Shown here: piece by piece, positions 1 through 8,849 of the stretch
How positions within the stretch are numbered: position 1 is the first letter of the stretch
Layout of the letters: every line of letters starts with the position of its first letter
DNA from: Xanthomonas arboricola
Lineage (GTDB): Bacteria > Pseudomonadota > Gammaproteobacteria > Xanthomonadales > Xanthomonadaceae
Assembly: GCF_002940665.1 (NCBI RefSeq)
Contig: NZ_MIGY01000002.1
Span: 1,386,683-1,450,682, forward strand
Length of the DNA stretch: 64,000 bases
Direction: 5' to 3'
Notes under the pieces: model-generated
What the model was told of the DNA's origin: nothing
The model's database searches: none
The model's input: the letters and a program-made list of their open reading frames with translations, nothing else
Position numbers and translations under genes: made by a program

Positions 1-1393
1 GCGCACGCTCCAGATCGTCGTGCCGGAAGCCGTCGATATCGCCCAGCGCACTGAGCAGGTGCGCGCCTTGCATCGGGCTGAGCAGATCCAGCGGCACGGT
101 CTCTTCCAGCCCGCGGTCCTGGAACCACCACTGCAACGGCCGCTGCTGCCTGGCGAAATCCTGCAGATTGCGCGAGGCCCAGATGCCGTAGCCGGTAACG
201 AACAGCGCGTGGTTGCTGTCGAACGGATCGATCGCCAGCGCGCCCATCCAGTGTGGCGTGGCCTGCGCGGTCCACGGCGCTGCGCTGTGATCGAACTGCG
301 CGCCCGCCAGCAACGGCGTCCAGCTGCGGCCGCCGTCGACGCTGCGGAACAGCTCATCGCGCGGGCTACGACGGCGGAAGGTGCTGGCCAGCAGCACCTG
401 CGGCTGTTGCGGATCCACCGCCACCGCGCCCCAGCCGAAGCCATCGCCGCCGGCCGGCTGCGCGATCGGGCTGATCTCGCTCCAGCGCGCCTGCGCCGGG
501 GTGTATTTCCACAGCGCGCCGCCGGCCATCAGGTCCGGCCCGGGCTGGTCGCCGTAGCTCAGGTACCACTGCCCATCGCTGCCGCCGGCCATGTGACTGG
601 GACGCAGGCCCTTGGGCTGCCCGGCCACCGCCGACCAGCTGCGACCGGCGTCGTCGGAAACATACACACTGGTCTGCGCGGTGGACACGCCGACATAGAT
701 ACGCGGCGTCGGCCGGCCGGCGCGGCCGCTGGCGGCATCGAAGACGACAAAGGCGATGCCCACCGCCTGCTCGCGTCCGACATGATTGCGCGCCGTCGCG
801 CCCGCCAATGCCTCGGCGGGAAATGCGTCCACCCGCGCCCAGTGCGCGCCGCGATCGTCGCTGCGCCACAGCCCTGCATCGCGTGAGCCCAGCAACAGCA
901 CACGACCATCGTGCGGGTCCACCGCCAGCCGTTCGCCGTTGGAACGACCCAGTTGGTTGCCGCCGAGTTTGAACGGCAACTCGGCACGCTCGAAGCTGCG
1001 GCCGCGGTCGAACGAGCGCAGCACCGCGGCATTGCCGGCGCGCTCGTGCATGTAGGTGCCCGCGGCTAGGTACAGCGCCTGCGGGTCGGCAGGATCGACC
1101 GCAAACGCGTCGATCCCCATCAGATTCCAGTCGTCGGCGCCCAGCCAGTCGGTCAACGCCACCCACTGCTGCGCGCGCGCATCCCAGCGGTACGCACCAC
1201 CGACATCGGTACGTGCATACGCAAGATCGCGCTCGGCGGGATGAAACAGCACACCGGTGACGAATCCGCCACCGCCGATGGCGACGCTGCGCCATTGGTA
1301 GGGCCCCTGCACCGCCGGGTCGGCAGCCTGCAGCGGCAGGATCGAAAGCGACAACAGCAGCAGCAGTGCCAGACACATACGGACCGGCCACAT
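1..1393 (-). CDS. GH74 xyloglucanase, N-terminal ~464 residues (cut by window edge)
   Basis: Predicted secreted endo-xyloglucanase of glycoside hydrolase family 74, cutting the beta-1,4-glucan backbone of plant xyloglucan. The minus-strand frame starting with ATG at 1393 stays open to the window edge. It begins with a hydrophobic signal peptide (MWPVRMCLALLLLLSLSILP, cleavage near residue 23) and continues with the GH74 signature GGGGFVTGVLFHP...YARTDVGGAYRW and several beta-propeller repeats of the SxDxGxSW type. Full-length relatives are about 740 residues, so the C-terminal third lies outside. A second in-frame ATG at 1378 would also keep the signal peptide. It follows two TonB-dependent transporters on the same strand, as in the xyloglucan locus described for Xanthomonas citri. 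Family call is strong; exact bond specificity is inferred. Confidence 0.88.
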   Translation of the reverse strand, partial: MWPVRMCLALLLLLSLSILPLQAADPAVQGPYQWRSVAIGGGGFVTGVLFHPAERDLAYARTDVGGAYRWDARAQQWVALTDWLGADDWNLMGIDAFAVDPADPQALYLAAGTYMHERAGNAAVLRSFDRGRSFERAELPFKLGGNQLGRSNGERLAVDPHDGRVLLLGSRDAGLWRSDDRGAHWARVDAFPAEALAGATARNHVGREQAVGIAFVVFDAASGRAGRPTPRIYVGVSTAQTSVYVSDDAGRSWSAVAGQPKGLRPSHMAGGSDGQWYLSYGDQPGPDLMAGGALWKYTPAQARWSEISPIAQPAGGDGFGWGAVAVDPQQPQVLLASTFRRRSPRDELFRSVDGGRSWTPLLAGAQFDHSAAPWTAQATPHWMGALAIDPFDSNHALFVTGYGIWASRNLQDFARQQRPLQWWFQDRGLEETVPLDLLSPMQGAHLLSALGDIDGFRHDDLERA

Positions 1394-1460
1394 CGCTGCG
1401 GTAACGCGGCGCACAGTAGGCGGATCGATCACGACGATCATTCCTCCGGCTCCCCTTGCG

Positions 1461-1480
1461 ATCGACGGCATGCCGTCGAT
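1461..1480. promoter_or_regulatory. 20-bp perfect palindrome upstream of the GH74 gene
   Basis: ATCGACGGCATGCCGTCGAT reads identically on both strands. It lies in the 158-bp gap between the transporter stop and the GH74 start, 68 bases upstream of the latter. No T-run follows it in the minus-strand direction, so a repressor operator fits better than a terminator, but the bound protein is unknown. Confidence 0.4.
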
Positions 1481-1551
1481 AGGAAAAACACCGGCCCGAC
1501 GGGCTGCCTGCACAGCTCGCCGGACCGGAGACGCACTTCCTACGGCGCGTT

Positions 1552-4275
1552 CTACAGGCTGGCCCGCAATGTCAGGCCATACCGACGATCGTTGATCACG
1601 AAGTCGCGGTAGCGCGACTCGGTGCCCAGATAGCTTTCGCGACGGGTATCGAGCAGATTCACGCCATCGAGCGAAATCGACCACACATCATTGATGTTGA
1701 AGCGCAACGAGGCATCCAGCTGGCCGAAGCCCTTGTTATAGACCGGCAGGTTGCCGGTGCCGTTGCCCGCGGTGGTCACCAGCCAGTCGCTGCGCCAGTT
1801 GTAGGCCACACGGCCCTGGAAGCGCGAGGTTTCGTAGCTGAGGATCGCGTTGTAGCTGTTCTTGGACAGGCCTTCCAGCGGCACGGTCAGCGCCTGGCCG
1901 TTGGTGTCGGTGGCGGTGGGGCTCGGTGCCTCGCTGTCGACATAGGTGTAGTTGGTCTGCAGGCCGAAGCCGCTCAGCCAGCCCGGCAGGAAGTCGAAGA
2001 ACTGCGTGTAGCCCAGTTCCGCACCGCGGATCTTGCCGGCATCGCCATTGACCGGACGGGTGATCTGCCAGACCTGGCCGTCGTAGACTTCGTTGAAGAC
2101 GGCGTTGGCGATGAAGCCTTCGACCTTCTTGTAGAACAAGGTGCCGTACATCATCGAGCCCTGGCCGAAGTACCACTCCAGCGCGGTATCGAACTGGTCG
2201 GCCTTGACCGCTTCCAGACTCGGGTTGCCCGCGGTACCGGTGAAGGTCGAGGCACCATTGGAGGTACCGGTGCTCAGGCTCAGGTTCGGGTTGAGCCGGT
2301 CGAAGGTCGGGCGAGAGATACCGCGCGAAGCCGCAAAACGCCACTGCAGCTGATCGCTCAGCATCCAGCGCAGGTTCAAGCTCGGCAGCACGTCGGTATA
2401 GGTCTGCTGCGCATCCACCGGGATCAGTCCGCCGCCTTCGCTGTCGGTCCCGGTACGCACGCCCTGCGAGCCCACCTCGGTCCGCACCACGCGCACGCCG
2501 ATGTTGCCGTCGAACGGAATCCAGTCGCTGTCCACGCCGAAGCGCAGCACGCCATAGGCCGCGTAGGTCTTCTCGTTCTGCGTATTGATGTTGTTGGGCG
2601 CAAACTCCAGCGGGCTGGCACCGAAGGTGGCCAGGGTCTGTTCGTAGTTGGCGACCGCCGAATCGGCAGCCGTCAGCGTACGGCCGAAGGTGCTGCTCTC
2701 ACCACGGAAGAAGTCGGTGATCGGGTTGGACACCAGACCGATGCTCGGGTACTGCGAGAATGGTGTGCCCGAGCAATCGTTGATGCACATGAAGCGCCAG
2801 ACGTTGCCCTTGGTCTCGGCATCGCGGTCGGTGTAACGCACGCCAGCCTTGAAGCTGCGCGCGAAGTCGCTGTCGAAGGCCAGATCCATGTCGGCGCGCC
2901 AGGCGAACTCGGTGCCCTTGTTGTCGTCCTTGTTGTCCAGGTGCCAACGCCAGCCGTCGTAGTTGTTGGCATCGGCCAGATAGCCTTCCGCGCCGCTGGC
3001 ATCGGTCACCGACAGGCGCGGCAGATCGCCACGGAAGTCGACATTGAACTGCGGGCTGGTGTCCTGCCCGGTGGCGATGATGTAGCGCGTGCCCTTGGTG
3101 GTGGCATCGACATACTGGAAGTCGGTGCTCAGGGTCAGCTTCTCGTTGACCGTCCACTTGGCGCCCAGCGAGTAATCGGTGGTCACCGAATGCCGCTCTG
3201 TCAGGCTGGTGTTGGACTCGGTCGGCACGTTCTGGAACGAGCCATTGACGAACTCGTTGCGGTCGTTGACCTGGATGCCCGGCAAGCCCTGCATCGGGTT
3301 GCCGCCGGTCAGGGCGAAGAACGAATAATCGTGCCAGCTGAAGTCGTAATCCGAACGCAGCACCTGCGTGTAGACCTCGACCGAGTCGTTCGGACGCCAC
3401 TGCATCGCAAACGCACCGGTCTTGCGCTCGCGCTCGCCAACGGTGGTGTTGATGCCGGCGCCGTGCGGCACAGAAACTTCCTGGCCTTCATAGCCCGGCA
3501 GATCGGTCTGCGTGTACCACGGCTCGATCGAGATGGTGTCCTGGCGGAACGGACTCTTCTGCTGCGAATAATTCACGAGCAGGCCGATCTCGCCGATGCC
3601 GGTCTGCCAGCGATCGCTGAACAGGCCCGAGAACGCCGGCTTGCCGTCGTCGGCCAGGTCGTAATAGTTGTACTGCACGCTGCCGGCGATCTTGCGGCCG
3701 TCGTAGTCGAACGGCAGGCGCGTGCGCAGGTCGACGGTGCCGCCCAGGCCACCTTCGATCATGTCGGCCGAGGGATTCTTGTAGACATTGACGCCGCCGA
3801 GCAATTCGGCCGACACGTCCTCGAAGCTCAGGCCGCGGCCATCGTTGGCGGTGAAGATGTCACGGCCATTGAGCTCGGTGCGCACCTGGGTCAGGCCGCG
3901 GATGGCGATCGAGCTGCCTTCGCCATAGTTGCGTGAGATCTGGATACCGGAAATACGCTGTAGCGCTTCGGCGACGTTGTTGTCGGGCAGCTTGCCGATG
4001 TCTTCGGCAACGATCGAATCGACGATCTGCTCGGCGTTCTGCTTGACCAGCTGCGCCTTGGTGACGCTGCTGCGCGTGCCGGTGACCTGCACGGTGTCGA
4101 GTTGCTGGGTGGTGGAGTCCTGAGCCGGAGCGGCAGTGGTGGTCGCGTCCTGCGCATAGGCCTGCGCGCTCAGCAGCGTGGCCACACTGAGGGCCATCAC
4201 GGAGCGGCGGAAATCACGGATCGAACGCTGACCCACAGTCCGGCCTGCCGGAATGTGGCGATGTTGCACTGACAT
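1552..4275 (-). CDS. TonB-dependent receptor, xyloglucan-locus transporter 1
   Basis: Outer-membrane TonB-dependent transporter of 907 residues, probably importing xyloglucan oligosaccharides. Signal peptide to about residue 42 (LSAQAYAQ), TonB box LDTVQVTG at 59-66, plug domain about 80-190 (AEQIVDSIVAEDIGKLPD, then ELNGRDIF and GGLGGTVDLRTRLPFD), then a long beta-barrel ending RRYGLTLRASL. ATG at 4275 is preceded by a strong GGGAGGG ribosome site. It is paralogous to the next transporter and both precede the GH74 enzyme on the same strand. Substrate is inferred from context; the receptor class is certain. Confidence 0.93.
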   Translation of the reverse strand: MSVQHRHIPAGRTVGQRSIRDFRRSVMALSVATLLSAQAYAQDATTTAAPAQDSTTQQLDTVQVTGTRSSVTKAQLVKQNAEQIVDSIVAEDIGKLPDNNVAEALQRISGIQISRNYGEGSSIAIRGLTQVRTELNGRDIFTANDGRGLSFEDVSAELLGGVNVYKNPSADMIEGGLGGTVDLRTRLPFDYDGRKIAGSVQYNYYDLADDGKPAFSGLFSDRWQTGIGEIGLLVNYSQQKSPFRQDTISIEPWYTQTDLPGYEGQEVSVPHGAGINTTVGERERKTGAFAMQWRPNDSVEVYTQVLRSDYDFSWHDYSFFALTGGNPMQGLPGIQVNDRNEFVNGSFQNVPTESNTSLTERHSVTTDYSLGAKWTVNEKLTLSTDFQYVDATTKGTRYIIATGQDTSPQFNVDFRGDLPRLSVTDASGAEGYLADANNYDGWRWHLDNKDDNKGTEFAWRADMDLAFDSDFARSFKAGVRYTDRDAETKGNVWRFMCINDCSGTPFSQYPSIGLVSNPITDFFRGESSTFGRTLTAADSAVANYEQTLATFGASPLEFAPNNINTQNEKTYAAYGVLRFGVDSDWIPFDGNIGVRVVRTEVGSQGVRTGTDSEGGGLIPVDAQQTYTDVLPSLNLRWMLSDQLQWRFAASRGISRPTFDRLNPNLSLSTGTSNGASTFTGTAGNPSLEAVKADQFDTALEWYFGQGSMMYGTLFYKKVEGFIANAVFNEVYDGQVWQITRPVNGDAGKIRGAELGYTQFFDFLPGWLSGFGLQTNYTYVDSEAPSPTATDTNGQALTVPLEGLSKNSYNAILSYETSRFQGRVAYNWRSDWLVTTAGNGTGNLPVYNKGFGQLDASLRFNINDVWSISLDGVNLLDTRRESYLGTESRYRDFVINDRRYGLTLRASL

Positions 4276-4280
4276 GGTGC

Positions 4281-4296
4281 TCCCTCCCAGGACGCA
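4281..4296 (-). promoter_or_regulatory. Ribosome-binding leader shared with transporter 2
   Basis: On the coding strand TGCGTCCTGGGAGGGA, five bases before the ATG. The same 16 bases sit five bases before the ATG of the second transporter. The two overlapping GGA motifs cover the Shine-Dalgarno, a layout that CsrA/RsmA-type regulators recognise; that regulation is inference. Confidence 0.5.
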
Positions 4297-4464
4297 TGTA
4301 CTTCTAATTTTTTAGCGGGTCGGTGCGCGAACGCCCTGCCCGTCGTTGGTGCTGGCCCGCATCCGCCCACGACCGGAAGGCCGGGCGGTTGCAATGCGTG
4401 GTAATCCTGACAAGGCGTACCTAGCGGCTGCGGCCGGAGCATAGGGCGGCGCCGTCGTGCCACA

Positions 4465-4478
4465 CCAATGAAATATTC
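4465..4478 (-). promoter_or_regulatory. Shared upstream motif, copy 1
   Basis: GAATATTTCATTGG on the minus strand, 190-203 bases upstream of the transporter 1 start. It differs by one base from the copy upstream of transporter 2, at nearly the same distance. Candidate activator site. Confidence 0.4.
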
Positions 4479-4518
4479 CTGGAAAGCTATTCGTAAAAAC
4501 TATAGCAACCCCGACAAA

Positions 4519-4550
4519 CCCGCCGGGTCTGGCATTGCCGACCCGGCGGG
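4519..4550 (-). terminator. Hairpin terminator after transporter 2
   Basis: An 11-bp perfect GC-rich stem (CCCGCCGGGTC with GACCCGGCGGG) closes a 10-base loop and is followed on the minus strand by TTTGTC. It lies 66 bases after the transporter 2 stop, so the two transporter genes may be separate transcription units. Confidence 0.6.
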
Positions 4551-4615
4551 CCGGATCGGCAAAAGCGGGCTCAACTCCGCGAGCCCGGACACAGCAGTTC
4601 CGTGACGGCCTGCGC

Positions 4616-7555
4616 TTACCAGTTCATGCGCAGCACCAGCGAGTAGCGCCGGTCGTTGACGAAGGAAGAGCGCGTATACAGACGCCGATCCACTTCACCG
4701 CCTTCGTAGGAGGTCGGCCCCATCAGCACCTTGGTCACCGTGTTGGTCAGGTTGTTGGCCTGCACGCCCAGTTGCAGGTGCGCGTTGAAGCGGTAGAAGA
4801 ACGAGCCGTCGAGCTGGCCGTAGTCGTCGGCCCAGGTGGGCAGACGGGTGGACGCATCGCTGGTGGTCAGCAGGTAGCGCGAGCGCCAGTTGTAGGCCAG
4901 GCGCAGCGACAACGGCCCCTTCTCGTAGATGCCGGCCAGGTTGTAGCTGCGCCGCGACAGGCCTTCCAGCGGCAGCTCGACCCCGGTGACGGTGGTATTG
5001 GTGTACGGGTCGGTGGCGGTGTTGGCACCGCCCTGGCTGTCGACGAAGGTGAAGTTGGCATTGACGCCGAACCCGCTCAGCCAGCCCGGCAGCTGGTCGA
5101 AGAACTGGGTATAGCCCAGCTCCGCGCCGCGGATGGTGCCCTCGTCCATGTTGTACGGGCGTGTCACCAGCCAGGGGCGGTTGTCGTAGATCTCGCTGCG
5201 GGTCTGGGTGGAGAAGTAGTCCTTGACCTTCTTGTAGAACAGCGTGGCGTACAGCATGTCGCTGGTGTCGAAGTACCACTCCAGCGCAGTGTCGAACTGG
5301 TTGGCCACCATCGGCTTGAGGTTCGGGTTGCCGGCGGTGCCGACAAAATCGGTCGCCTGGCCGGCGTCGTTGGTTTCCACGTTGAGCAATACATACGGCT
5401 GCAACTGGGTGTAGTCCGGGCGCGCCATCGCCTTGGAGGCGGCAAAGCGCCACTGCAGGCTGTCGGTGAAGCGCAGGCGCAGGTTCAGGCTGGGCAGTAC
5501 GTTGGTGTAGCTGCCCTGCGAGTTGTTCTCGAAGTACTGCCCGGTGTAGCGCGCCTGCAGTTCCGGCGAGACATTGAGCCCGGCCAGGTTCTGGAACTGG
5601 CCGAAACCTTCGGCCTGGGTCTTGGTCTGCACCACGCGGATGCCGATGTTGCCATCCACCGGCACGCCCCAGGCCTCGTCGTTGCCGAAGTACAGCGCCG
5701 CGTAGGCGGCCTGGGTGCGTTCGTGCTGCCGGTTGGTGTCCTGCGGCTGATAGGTGTCCGGCGCCCAGCCGTAGCCGCGTAGCGCCACGATCTGCTGGAT
5801 CATCTGCGAGGCCGAGGCGTAGTTGTTGACCAGGCCGCTGTTGGGCACCACCAGCGTGGTCGGCACGTTCACGCCGCCACGGAAGAAGTCGGAGAAGGTG
5901 AACAACGACGACTGGTCGGTCATGAACTCGGACATGTTGGCCAGGCCGTTGCTGGTGCCCGGAATGGCGGCCCAGTTGTCGGAGATCACGCCCCAGTTGT
6001 AGCCGGAATTCTTGTTGATCTGGTTGCGGTCGGTGGCGCGCATGCCGAAGCGCGCAAAGCGCAGCCAGCTGCTGTCATCGAAGGTGTATTCCAGATCCAC
6101 GCGCGTGGACAGCTGACGCCCGCGGTTCTTGCCCAGGTGGTCCATCGCCGCCGCCCAGAAGTAGTTGGACGGGTCCTGGGTGAAGGCCGGGTTGGCGATC
6201 TGCACGCTGGGATACCTGCCCGACACGTCATACGACAGGCCCGGCAGATAGGTCGCACTGAACACGGTGAAATCCAGCTGTTCGTTCTCCGACTCCACCA
6301 GCTGCATATCGCCCTTGATCTGCAGGTTGTCGTTGAAGAAATGGCTGAAGCCCACCGACATGTCGGTGGTGGTGGTGCGCTGTTCGGAATAGCGGTTGTC
6401 GGTGTTGAAGCGCACGCCGTCGCCGGTGAGCACCCCGCGCCACGAGCTGGACACCGGCGAGCCGCGCAGGAAGCCGCCGCGATCGTCGTAGTCGAAGGTC
6501 GTGCCTGGCGCCGGCGTGATGCTGTTGTTGCTGTCGTTGAAGAACGCGGCGCGCTCCTGCCAGTTCATGTCGTAGCGCGAGCGCAGGAACTGCGCATAGA
6601 TCTCGGTGGCATCGCTGGGCCTCCACTGGAACGCCGCCGCGATCCCGTCGCGCTTGCGCTCGAAATCCAGCTGACGCCAGTTCACCCCGCCCGGCACGAA
6701 CACTTCGCTGCGCCCGCTGCCGGCCAGCACGGCCTCATCGGTCCGCCGCACATACGGCTCCACCTGGATGCCGTCCGAGCGCGTGGCCAGCTCCGAATGC
6801 GCCACATCGATCATGAAGCCCATTTCGCCGATGCCGGTGTTCCAGCGGTCGCTGAACAGGAACGAGGCCGACGGTTTGTACTTCTTGCTCATGTCGCCGT
6901 AGTTGACATCGACGTTGCCGCCGACGATCCGGCCCGGATTGTCGAACGGCATGCGCGTGCGCAGATTGACCGTGCCGCCCAGCCCCCCTTCGATGATTTC
7001 CGCCGAGGGGTTCTTGTAGACGTCCACACCGGCCATCAACTCGGCCGGCACGTCTTCGAAGCTCAGGCCGCGGCCGCTGGCGGCGCTGAAGATGTCGCGC
7101 CCGTTGAGTTCGCCGCGCACCTGGGTCAGGCCGCGGATCATCACGCCGCTGCCTTCGGCGGAGAAATGGTCAGGGTCGCTGCGTGCGGCGAAGTGATCGA
7201 TGGTCACGCCGCTGACGCGCTGCAGGGTTTCGGTGACGCTGCGGTCGGGCAAGGCGCCGATGTCCTCGGCACTGACCGAATCCACGATCTGGCTGGCATC
7301 GCGCTTGATCACCTGCGACTTGATCAGGCTGGCGCGCACGCCGCGCACTTCCACCGTATCCAGATCCACCGCGCTGCCGGCGGTCTTGCCGGCCGGGGCG
7401 GTCGGGGCGGTCGGGGACGGTTGCGTCTGTTGTGCGTACACCGGTGCGGCGAGCAACAGCCCGATGCCCACCGCCATGGCGGAATGACGCAAACGCGGGG
7501 TACGACGTGCGTGCACGCCCGTCCCTGCCGAGGCATGGCTTGAAAACTTGTACAT
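4616..7555 (-). CDS. TonB-dependent receptor, xyloglucan-locus transporter 2
   Basis: Outer-membrane TonB-dependent transporter of 979 residues. I place the start at ATG 7555 (MYKFSSHAS), not at codons further upstream, because this ATG has a GGGAGGG site five bases away and gives a proper signal peptide (MAVGIGLLLAAPVYAQ, cleavage about residue 41). TonB box LDTVEVRG at 65-72, plug from about 85, barrel ending in the typical aromatic RRYSLVLRMNW. Strong paralogy with transporter 1 in plug and C-terminal strands suggests duplication and division of labour between oligosaccharide sizes. Substrate is inferred from the adjacent GH74 enzyme. Confidence 0.93.
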   Translation of the reverse strand: MYKFSSHASAGTGVHARRTPRLRHSAMAVGIGLLLAAPVYAQQTQPSPTAPTAPAGKTAGSAVDLDTVEVRGVRASLIKSQVIKRDASQIVDSVSAEDIGALPDRSVTETLQRVSGVTIDHFAARSDPDHFSAEGSGVMIRGLTQVRGELNGRDIFSAASGRGLSFEDVPAELMAGVDVYKNPSAEIIEGGLGGTVNLRTRMPFDNPGRIVGGNVDVNYGDMSKKYKPSASFLFSDRWNTGIGEMGFMIDVAHSELATRSDGIQVEPYVRRTDEAVLAGSGRSEVFVPGGVNWRQLDFERKRDGIAAAFQWRPSDATEIYAQFLRSRYDMNWQERAAFFNDSNNSITPAPGTTFDYDDRGGFLRGSPVSSSWRGVLTGDGVRFNTDNRYSEQRTTTTDMSVGFSHFFNDNLQIKGDMQLVESENEQLDFTVFSATYLPGLSYDVSGRYPSVQIANPAFTQDPSNYFWAAAMDHLGKNRGRQLSTRVDLEYTFDDSSWLRFARFGMRATDRNQINKNSGYNWGVISDNWAAIPGTSNGLANMSEFMTDQSSLFTFSDFFRGGVNVPTTLVVPNSGLVNNYASASQMIQQIVALRGYGWAPDTYQPQDTNRQHERTQAAYAALYFGNDEAWGVPVDGNIGIRVVQTKTQAEGFGQFQNLAGLNVSPELQARYTGQYFENNSQGSYTNVLPSLNLRLRFTDSLQWRFAASKAMARPDYTQLQPYVLLNVETNDAGQATDFVGTAGNPNLKPMVANQFDTALEWYFDTSDMLYATLFYKKVKDYFSTQTRSEIYDNRPWLVTRPYNMDEGTIRGAELGYTQFFDQLPGWLSGFGVNANFTFVDSQGGANTATDPYTNTTVTGVELPLEGLSRRSYNLAGIYEKGPLSLRLAYNWRSRYLLTTSDASTRLPTWADDYGQLDGSFFYRFNAHLQLGVQANNLTNTVTKVLMGPTSYEGGEVDRRLYTRSSFVNDRRYSLVLRMNW

Positions 7556-7560
7556 CTGAA

Positions 7561-7576
7561 TCCCTCCCAGGACGCA
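7561..7576 (-). promoter_or_regulatory. Ribosome-binding leader shared with transporter 1
   Basis: Same 16 bases (coding strand TGCGTCCTGGGAGGGA) as at 4281-4296, again exactly five bases before the start codon. The flanking sequence on both sides differs. Confidence 0.5.
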
Positions 7577-7760
7577 AGACGACTGAAGACTGGTTGTCGC
7601 GGCACCGTCAACGGGCCACATGATCGTGCAGGACGCGGACGTCGCCGCCCGGCTCCACTTCTCACTGCATGGCGGCTTGGCCGCCGATCACCTGCCCGAC
7701 TTCACGTGCGCTTCAGCGTGCGATCTGGCTCACAGATATAGGCGCGTGGTCTAGCGCCAG

Positions 7761-7774
7761 CCAATGAAAAATTC
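7761..7774 (-). promoter_or_regulatory. Shared upstream motif, copy 2
   Basis: GAATTTTTCATTGG on the minus strand, 206-219 bases upstream of transporter 2; 13 of 14 bases match the copy upstream of transporter 1. Confidence 0.4.
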
Positions 7775-7817
7775 ACAGCCTGGTATGCCGTGCCGGAATA
7801 CAAATGGAAGAGCCCGC

Positions 7818-8789
7818 TTAAGCAGTGGATTCCGGCCCGCGCAGACCGGGGTACAAACGCCGCGCGGTGGTGCGCAGCGCCTGCAGAATGCGCTCGGCCC
7901 CAGGCGGCAGGATGTAATCGCGCCGCCGGATGATGCCGAACGACTCCATGCGGACGCCCAGCTCGATCGGCAGCACGGTCAGCAGCTTGGCCTGGATCAG
8001 CGGCGCCACCGACTCCACCGGCAAGGCGGTCAGCATGTCGGTGCCGCGCAGCAGCGTGGAGGTCACCGGCAGCGACGAGGTCTCGATCGCATTGGTCGGC
8101 GTCTGCACGCCGTGCTCCATGAACATCGAATCCAGCCGCGCGCGCAGCACGCTGTCGGCCGGCGGCAGGATCCAGCCATGCCGCACCAGATCCGCATGCT
8201 GCAGGCCGGCCCGGCTGGCCAGCGGGTGGCCGGCACGCGCGATCACCGAATGCGGCTCATCGGCCAGCGGCTCGAACTCCAGCTCGCCCACGCCCTCCGG
8301 CCCCAGGATGCGGCCGATCACGATGTCCAGCTGGCCGTCCAGCAACTTGGCCACCAGCGGGCGGCTGTAGTCCATTTCCACCCGCACCAGGATGTCGGGG
8401 AACTCGCGCTTGACCTCGGCGATCGCCTGCGGCACCAGGTTGGTGCCCGGATTGACCACCGTACCGATCGAGGCCTGGCCCATCCTCCCGGCGCGCAGCG
8501 CGGCGATTTCCTCCTGCGCCCGTCCGATCTCCGACATCGCCGCACGCGCACGCCGGATCAGCACATGGCCGTACCAGGTGGGCTCCACCCCGCGGGCATG
8601 CCGCTCGAACAGTTTCACCCCCAGCATGTCTTCCATTTCCGCCAGCAGCTTGGAAGCGGCCGGTTGGGTCATGCTGGCAGCCTCGGCCGCGCGCAGCACC
8701 GAGCGTTGTTCGTGCAGATGCAGCAGCAGCAGGAGCTGGCGCGTCTTGAGGCGGGCAGCGTTGAACCAGGGAGTGCCGGAATTTGCCAT
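7818..8789 (-). CDS. LysR-family regulator, divergent from the dgo operon
   Basis: Transcription factor of 323 residues: N-terminal winged helix-turn-helix (RSVLRAAEAASMTQPAASKL, about 25-45) and a LysR substrate-binding domain with the GPEGVGELEFEPLADEPHSV stretch. Start chosen at ATG 8789 (MANSGTPWFN), which fits the usual LysR N-terminus; longer frames would run through the likely operator. It lies between the galactonate operon (divergent) and the xyloglucan transporters (same strand, downstream), so it is placed to sense a galactose-derived acid and control either side. GbpR/GalR-like regulators of sugar-acid genes are the closest family I know. The target assignment is inference. Confidence 0.85.
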   Translation of the reverse strand: MANSGTPWFNAARLKTRQLLLLLHLHEQRSVLRAAEAASMTQPAASKLLAEMEDMLGVKLFERHARGVEPTWYGHVLIRRARAAMSEIGRAQEEIAALRAGRMGQASIGTVVNPGTNLVPQAIAEVKREFPDILVRVEMDYSRPLVAKLLDGQLDIVIGRILGPEGVGELEFEPLADEPHSVIARAGHPLASRAGLQHADLVRHGWILPPADSVLRARLDSMFMEHGVQTPTNAIETSSLPVTSTLLRGTDMLTALPVESVAPLIQAKLLTVLPIELGVRMESFGIIRRRDYILPPGAERILQALRTTARRLYPGLRGPESTA

Positions 8790-8810
8790 GGGGTATCGCC
8801 ACGCAGCTGT

Positions 8811-8825
8811 ATTCGTAGGAGGAAT
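8811..8825. promoter_or_regulatory. LysR-type operator box
   Basis: ATTC-N7-GAAT, which contains the LysR-family T-N11-A core, flanked by T and A to give a TATTC-N7-GAATA dyad (8810-8826). It starts 22 bases upstream of the LysR start codon, typical for an autoregulated divergent promoter. Confidence 0.6.
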
Positions 8826-8835
8826 AGAATATGCC

Positions 8836-8849
8836 GAAAATTTCATTTG
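8836..8849 (+). promoter_or_regulatory. Shared upstream motif, copy 3 (dgo side)
   Basis: GAAAATTTCATTTG. It fits GAAWWTTTCATTKG together with the two transporter copies and has the same orientation relative to the dgo operon as those have relative to their genes. The distance to dgoA (314 bases) is longer. Confidence 0.35.

Larger units (their letters stand above)
4276..4615. other. 340-bp intergenic region between the two transporters
   Basis: No gene seen. Reading toward transporter 1, it holds the terminator of transporter 2 (4519-4550), an AT-rich block at 4465-4500 with a motif shared with the other transporter, a CTAATTTTTTAG inverted repeat at 4304-4315, and a 16-base leader at 4281-4296 identical to that of transporter 2. 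It therefore probably carries a separate promoter for transporter 1. Confidence 0.6.

Noticed and set aside
366-1391. A 341-residue minus-strand frame starting GTG 1391
   Set aside because: Arg-rich frame-shifted reading of the GH74 gene; the true frame starts at 1393 and shows the signal peptide and GH74 motifs.
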